A stretch of DNA of 50,390 nt from a virus. This document shows, in pieces, positions 46,045 to 50,390 of this stretch. The position numbers were made by a program, and so were the translations under genes. The notes below the pieces were generated by a model, which was not told the DNA's origin, searched no databases, and saw nothing but the letters and a program-made list of their open reading frames with translations. Position 1 is the stretch's first letter. Each line of letters opens with the position of its first letter. The stretch lies in IMG/VR virus record IMGVR_UViG_3300020215_000876, positions 1 through 50,390 of that record. One strand, 5' to 3'.

Positions 46045-49000
46045 ATGTTTGGGCATTACGCACCCGGGCAGGGCTACTTCGGTAAAGGTGGTCAGGACTT
46101 CAATGGGCTCACGAAAAGCCTTACTGGAGCCGTGGCGTCCGCCGGTGCCTTTGCGTCGAGAACGATCGGGCGGATGCTCACGAGCGCCGTGATGCCAACA
46201 AGCACCTGGGTTCGCCAGGTCACGCGCGCGATCGGGAGGTCGCTCGCCTCTGGCATCGGCAATTGCGGTAAGCGCGTCCAACGCGGCTTGGTTGGGACCG
46301 TCACGGCCAGCGGTGTGCTGGATCTGCTGAAAGTCCGACTTGTCGCACTATCCGGATCTGTGGCGTCGGCCGGCGCGCTGGCGCGCGTGTGCTTTCGCCG
46401 ATTAACAGGCGCCGTCAACCCGACGGGGTCGATAACGAGGCGCATCGCCAGACTGCTGGCTGGTCTGCTGACGCCGAACGGGTTCCTTGCACAACGTCAC
46501 CGCGGCGAAACCACCGTCACCGTTGCGCTCGGAGGCACCGATCGGACCAGCAACATTCGGCTCGGTTCGCTGGAGGTGGAAGACGTCCTGAACGACGCGC
46601 CGAACCGATGCACCTTCACGTGTGTCGGCTACATGCCGACGGAAGGCGAGGTGGTGCAGGTGCTTCGCGGTCCAACCGCGGAGCGGGAATTTGCCGGCCA
46701 CGTGATGAGCGTGCAGCAGTTCTATGAGGGCATCCTGGCCAACGTTGCCTACCACGTGACGTGCCAAGACTACACGTGGAAGCTCAATCGGCGTCGGGTG
46801 ACCAAGCGTTGGGTTAATACCAGCGCCAGCACGATAGCCCAACAGATCATCAGTGGATTCACGTCCGGGATCACCTCGAACAACGTCGTGCTCGGACTGG
46901 CGACTGTGCCGGAGTTCCGATGCGATAACGAGTTGCCGAGCCGCGCCTTGCAGCGGCTATGCGCAGAGATCGGCGGCAACTTCTACATCGACTATGCGCT
47001 CGACCTGCACTTTTTCTTAACGGAGACCTCCGAGGCCCCGAACGACATCTCCGACGCGACGTTGGCCACGACCACGGCACGCGGGTTGGCACATACCGGT
47101 GACGTGTCTCAAGTCCGCACACGGATGCGCGGCATCGGCCATGGGACGTCGGCGCTCGAGCACATCTCAAGCACCGATACATCGATCCCAGTTGAGAGCG
47201 CCGAGATGTTCGAGTCGAACGGCGGATCACTGAAGAACACGGAAAACGAGGGCGCCTATACGGGGCGTCACCTCGGCGGCGTCGCGTCGACGGTTCTGGG
47301 CAACGTCGCCGGCCCGGCAAGCGCGCCCTCAGCGAATGTCGCATCGGGCGTGGTCGGCGTGTTGGCCGGAATCTTCAAATACAAAATTGCCTTCGCGAAT
47401 GCGCAGGGCGAAACGACTCCGGGGCCTGAGTCCGGATCTGTGACTGGAACCGCCTTCGCGCCTCCGACGAATGCCAACGTGGCCGCGAGTGGCGCGATCG
47501 GTCCGTTGGTCGGCGCCTATCTCTACGTCACAACGTATGTGACGTCCCTCGGAGAGACGACGGCGGGCGCATCGTTTGGCCGGACGGCGACAGCCGTCGC
47601 CGCGCCAGGTGCGCCGTCTTTAGCCGCCGCCGGCACGATCGGACGACTCATCGGGAACTATGGCTACCGCGTCGCCTTCAAGACGCCGTTCGGTATTACA
47701 GAGGGCGGCAGCATCGCCACGCGCACGGCGTCAGGCACCGCGGCTGGGTCGACGCCGTCCGCATCAGCCATCTCCAACACGCTCGGTAACTTAGTCGGCG
47801 CTTACAGCTACCGGGTCACTTTTGGATCGCCGTTTGGTGAATCGGCACCGACGAGCGCTGGTGGCCGCACCGCCTCGACGCCAGGCGGTCCTGGCGCCCC
47901 AACCTGCACAGCGACGGCCATCGGTCCATTGAAAGGCACCTATCACTACAAAGTAGGTTTCGTCGATGACGAAGGCCGCGAGATTCTCGGCGGGTCTGCG
48001 ACGTCGTACACCCATAACGGTTCGCAAGCGGCGACGCCGAGTGTCGGCAGCACCGGGGGCGCGACAGGACTCAACATTCGCATTCGCGTGTGCTGGATTC
48101 ACCCCATCTATGGTGAATCGAGTTGGTCAGACGCCGCTGAACTGACCAATCACGGAGCGAACGTCAACATTACCGCGAACGCACTGCCGTCCGGTTGCAC
48201 GTGGCAGGTGTTCTCGACTGGCAGCTTCTCGGGCGCATATGCCGGCCAGCCGTACTTTCGAATGCCGACCGTCTACACGGCCAGCAGCGGCGCGTTGGAC
48301 ACGGTCAGCGGTGCCGTTGCGACGTCAGCAGCCGGCACGATGGGCGGCAACTGCTCGATCTCTGGGATCTCGACCGGCCCCAACGGCACGGACTCCCGGC
48401 GCGTGTACAGAACGCGAGTAGGTGCGGGGAGCGGTGGGGCGTATTACCTGGTTGGCCAGATCAACGACAACAGCACAACGACTTTCAACGATGTCGTGCC
48501 AGACCAGGCGTTGCAGTCCGGACCGCTGTACGCGCAACCAGGGGAACAGCACACGGTGACCGTCCCGACTGGGCCGACTGGGACGACGAGGCGCTACGTA
48601 TATAGAACCGAAGCTGGCGGGTCGGCGCACTACCTGTTGCGCACGCTCGAGGACAACGTCACGACCTCGTTTACGGACAACGCGAAGGACGTAGAGCTCG
48701 ACAAGTCCCGCCAGCCCTCCGCTTCGGCGACGTCTGGTGAACAAATCAGCCTGACGAACATTCCGACGGGACCGTCCGGCACCATCAGCCGTTTGATCTA
48801 CCGCACGGAAGCGGGTGGATCTGTTTACAGGTTGCTGATCGAAATCGCGGACAACAGTACGACGTCGTATACCGACAACAAGGCGGACACCGAGCTCGGC
48901 GCAGAGACAGCCCGGGGCACGTCCACCGCCGGCGGTCAGGCGCACAGCCTCACCTCGATTCCCGTCGGGCCTACTGGCACGCTGGCTCGTCGTATCTACA

Positions 49001-50175
49001 GGACGGTCGCTGGCGGCACCTCGTATCAGTTTGTTGGCGAGCTGACGGACAACGTCTCGACCACCTTTACCGACGCGGTGGCGGATTCCGCATTGGGCCA
49101 CTACATCCCACTGACCAATACCGCCGGCGCGAACAAGATCGCGTTGACGTCGATTCCGACCGGTGGTGCGGGCGTCACGAAGCGGATCATCTATCGCACT
49201 GAGGCCGGTGGGAGCGTCTTCCGATACGTCGCCACGCTCGATGACAACAGCGCGACGACGTACACGGACAACACGCCCGACACGAGCCTCGGGCGAGAGG
49301 CGCTGACGCAGAGCACGATCGGTGCGATCACCGGAGACACGAGTCTCTTGCTGAGCAGCGTCACCGGCTGGCCGACGGTCGGGTGGTTGAAGGCCGGCAG
49401 CTTATTAGTTCGGTGGAACGGCATCAGTGGCACCACGCTGACCGGTATCCCTGGCGGCCAGGACTCAACGATCACCCGTAGCGGAACGACCGCGACGGTG
49501 ACCACGACGGGCAGCCACGGTTTCGCCACGAACGACGTGGTCACAATCCAAGGCGCAGAACAGTCCGAATATAACGGCTCGCACAAGATCACGGTGACTG
49601 GCTCGACGACGTTCACCTACACGATCGCAGGGTCACCGGCCACGCCCGCGACGGGGACCATTAAGGTCTACGCCGTTGGAGCCATTCTGGCGCCCATCCA
49701 AGGCGGCTCTGGTGTTGTCACGGCGCCGTTCCTGTCGGGTGTTTCGGGTCTGACCTATCCCGTCGACAAAGGCGGGCCGGTGCGCATCATGGTCGTCCGC
49801 AACGATTCGGCCGCGCAGGCCGCGCTGGCGGCTGTCGAAGGCGGCGACGGCGTGCACGAAGAACTCCTTGACGAACCGTCGATCGAAACTGTCGCGCAGC
49901 TGACGGCCGCCTGCGACGCGGAACTGGCGGCGTACAGCAGGAAACTTCGGACGATTACGTTCCGCTCGAGAGATCCAAAACTTCGCAGTGGAAAGACGGT
50001 GACGTTGAATCTTGGTGCCCCGACGAACATTTCAGGATCGTTCCTGATTCAGCGCGTGATCAGCACCGAGTTTGATACCGCGCCGTATCTCAATCCGATG
50101 CGCGAAGTGATTGCGGCGCCGGTACGCCTCTCATTCGAAACGGTATTGCGCCGATCGCGCGAGTCGGTGATGTAG
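46045..50175 (+). CDS. Giant tail hub protein with Ig-like repeat insertion
   Basis: A 1376-residue protein. Residues ~20-150 are about seven short repeats (LTGAVASAGA, LSGSVASAGA, LTGAVNPTGS). Residues ~150-400 resemble a gp27-like baseplate hub (IRLGSLEVEDVLNDAPNRCT, ISGFTSGI, LQRLCAEIGGNFYIDYALDL). Then come five Fn3/Ig-like repeats (type A, GAYSYRVTFGSPFGES) and five of a second type (type B, IYRTEAGGSVYRLLIEIADN). Near the C-terminus hub-like sequence returns (EELLDEPSIETVAQLTAACD, RKLRTITFRSRDPKLRSGKT). The repeats therefore look like a ~900-residue insertion into a hub, probably extending from the tail tip to contact the host. Confidence 0.78.
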   Translation: MFGHYAPGQGYFGKGGQDFNGLTKSLTGAVASAGAFASRTIGRMLTSAVMPTSTWVRQVTRAIGRSLASGIGNCGKRVQRGLVGTVTASGVLDLLKVRLVALSGSVASAGALARVCFRRLTGAVNPTGSITRRIARLLAGLLTPNGFLAQRHRGETTVTVALGGTDRTSNIRLGSLEVEDVLNDAPNRCTFTCVGYMPTEGEVVQVLRGPTAEREFAGHVMSVQQFYEGILANVAYHVTCQDYTWKLNRRRVTKRWVNTSASTIAQQIISGFTSGITSNNVVLGLATVPEFRCDNELPSRALQRLCAEIGGNFYIDYALDLHFFLTETSEAPNDISDATLATTTARGLAHTGDVSQVRTRMRGIGHGTSALEHISSTDTSIPVESAEMFESNGGSLKNTENEGAYTGRHLGGVASTVLGNVAGPASAPSANVASGVVGVLAGIFKYKIAFANAQGETTPGPESGSVTGTAFAPPTNANVAASGAIGPLVGAYLYVTTYVTSLGETTAGASFGRTATAVAAPGAPSLAAAGTIGRLIGNYGYRVAFKTPFGITEGGSIATRTASGTAAGSTPSASAISNTLGNLVGAYSYRVTFGSPFGESAPTSAGGRTASTPGGPGAPTCTATAIGPLKGTYHYKVGFVDDEGREILGGSATSYTHNGSQAATPSVGSTGGATGLNIRIRVCWIHPIYGESSWSDAAELTNHGANVNITANALPSGCTWQVFSTGSFSGAYAGQPYFRMPTVYTASSGALDTVSGAVATSAAGTMGGNCSISGISTGPNGTDSRRVYRTRVGAGSGGAYYLVGQINDNSTTTFNDVVPDQALQSGPLYAQPGEQHTVTVPTGPTGTTRRYVYRTEAGGSAHYLLRTLEDNVTTSFTDNAKDVELDKSRQPSASATSGEQISLTNIPTGPSGTISRLIYRTEAGGSVYRLLIEIADNSTTSYTDNKADTELGAETARGTSTAGGQAHSLTSIPVGPTGTLARRIYRTVAGGTSYQFVGELTDNVSTTFTDAVADSALGHYIPLTNTAGANKIALTSIPTGGAGVTKRIIYRTEAGGSVFRYVATLDDNSATTYTDNTPDTSLGREALTQSTIGAITGDTSLLLSSVTGWPTVGWLKAGSLLVRWNGISGTTLTGIPGGQDSTITRSGTTATVTTTGSHGFATNDVVTIQGAEQSEYNGSHKITVTGSTTFTYTIAGSPATPATGTIKVYAVGAILAPIQGGSGVVTAPFLSGVSGLTYPVDKGGPVRIMVVRNDSAAQAALAAVEGGDGVHEELLDEPSIETVAQLTAACDAELAAYSRKLRTITFRSRDPKLRSGKTVTLNLGAPTNISGSFLIQRVISTEFDTAPYLNPMREVIAAPVRLSFETVLRRSRESVM
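47320..48010 (+). repeat. Five type A (Fn3/Ig-like) coding repeats
   Basis: About 50-55 codons each, recognisable by the pattern G-x-Y-x-Y-[RK]-[VI]-x-F-x-[ST]-x-x-G-E. Copies: IFKYKIAFANAQGE, AYLYVTTYVTSLGE, NYGYRVAFKTPFGI, AYSYRVTFGSPFGE and TYHYKVGFVDDEGR. Confidence 0.75.
48349..49293 (+). repeat. Five type B coding repeats
   Basis: About 60-65 codons each, with the pattern IPTGP.GT..R.IYRTEAGGS..YL...DN.TT.[FY]TD. They read RRVYRTRVGAGSGG, RYVYRTEAGGSAHY, RLIYRTEAGGSVYR, RRIYRTVAGGTSYQ and RIIYRTEAGGSVFR in order. Confidence 0.78.
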
Positions 50176-50180
50176 CGGCC

Positions 50181-50390
50181 ATGGATTACCCAGCCATTAT
50201 TCAAGCGGTCGTCGCCAGTGGCGCGATCAGTGCCGTCGTCGGCGCCATTCCGGCTGTGCGATCAGTCCGTAAGGGTCTTCGCACGCTCGAGGAGCTGGCG
50301 ACGATGACACGTCGCATCGACGCCTATCTGCGCGCGTCAACCGACTTGGATGAGCGGCCGATCTTCCGCACGAACAAAGTTGGCCACGTC
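50181..50390 (+). CDS. Partial membrane-associated protein (3' end outside window)
   Basis: The first 70 codons of a gene cut by the window edge. A hydrophobic N-terminal helix (YPAIIQAVVASGAISAVVGA) is followed by a charged region (RSVRKGLRTLEELATMTRRI). A small holin or a tail accessory protein is possible, but the fragment is too short to say. Confidence 0.5.
   Translation, partial: MDYPAIIQAVVASGAISAVVGAIPAVRSVRKGLRTLEELATMTRRIDAYLRASTDLDERPIFRTNKVGHV

Noticed and set aside
1-50390. CRISPR arrays, insertion sequences, diversity-generating retroelements, further tRNAs
   Set aside because: No regularly spaced repeats, transposase, reverse transcriptase or second cloverleaf was seen; no second copy of the tRNA-Glu 3' end is present.

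Overview
The window is the left part of an integrated temperate siphovirus (a prophage) with its chromosomal flank. Bases 1 to about 1175 are host DNA: an ECF sigma factor, a small exported protein and a tRNA-Glu. A large serine recombinase gene ends inside the tRNA-Glu 3' half, which marks the left attachment junction. Everything to the right reads as one phage genome, and the right junction is beyond base 50390. The DNA is GC-rich, genes are packed with ATGA/GTGA/TGATG overlaps, and GTG starts are common. The host is probably a high-GC Gram-negative bacterium; I cannot name it more closely from sequence alone.

Layout. 1.1-6.2 kb: leftward lysogeny region (integrase, small unknown genes, S24-type repressor, TcmP) plus a DUF5131 gene pointing right. 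6.25-6.38 kb: control region with three related 20-bp operator-like sites and the rightward early promoter. 6.3-12.5 kb: early operon with a Cro-like regulator, a possible CII-like protein, Bet/RecT annealase, a PD-(D/E)XK exonuclease and small unknowns. 12.65-13.09 kb: a non-coding stretch that folds on paper into a large, closed, multi-helix RNA. 13.1-23.8 kb: replication protein, RusA resolvase, three DNA methyltransferases (one dual-coded with a nested gene) and a string of small genes joined by a repeated start signal. 23.8-27.9 kb: an accessory island, partly inverted, with a HerA-like ATPase divergent from a PD-(D/E)XK-like protein, small membrane proteins and a NrdR-like zinc ribbon. 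28-50.4 kb: late genes in classic HK97/siphovirus order: HNH, TerS, TerL, portal, S49 protease, capsid, connectors, tail tube (two paralogues), tail chaperones with a -1 frameshift, tape measure, tail proteins and a giant repeat-filled hub protein. No lysis gene is recognisable in the window.

Most interesting: (1) the ~437-nt candidate structured RNA at 12650-13086; (2) the complete gene nested in another frame of the cytosine methyltransferase; (3) the HerA/nuclease island, a candidate anti-phage module; (4) an Ig-like module shared between a head-tail connector and the hub protein. All family calls come from reading motifs by eye; no database search was possible.
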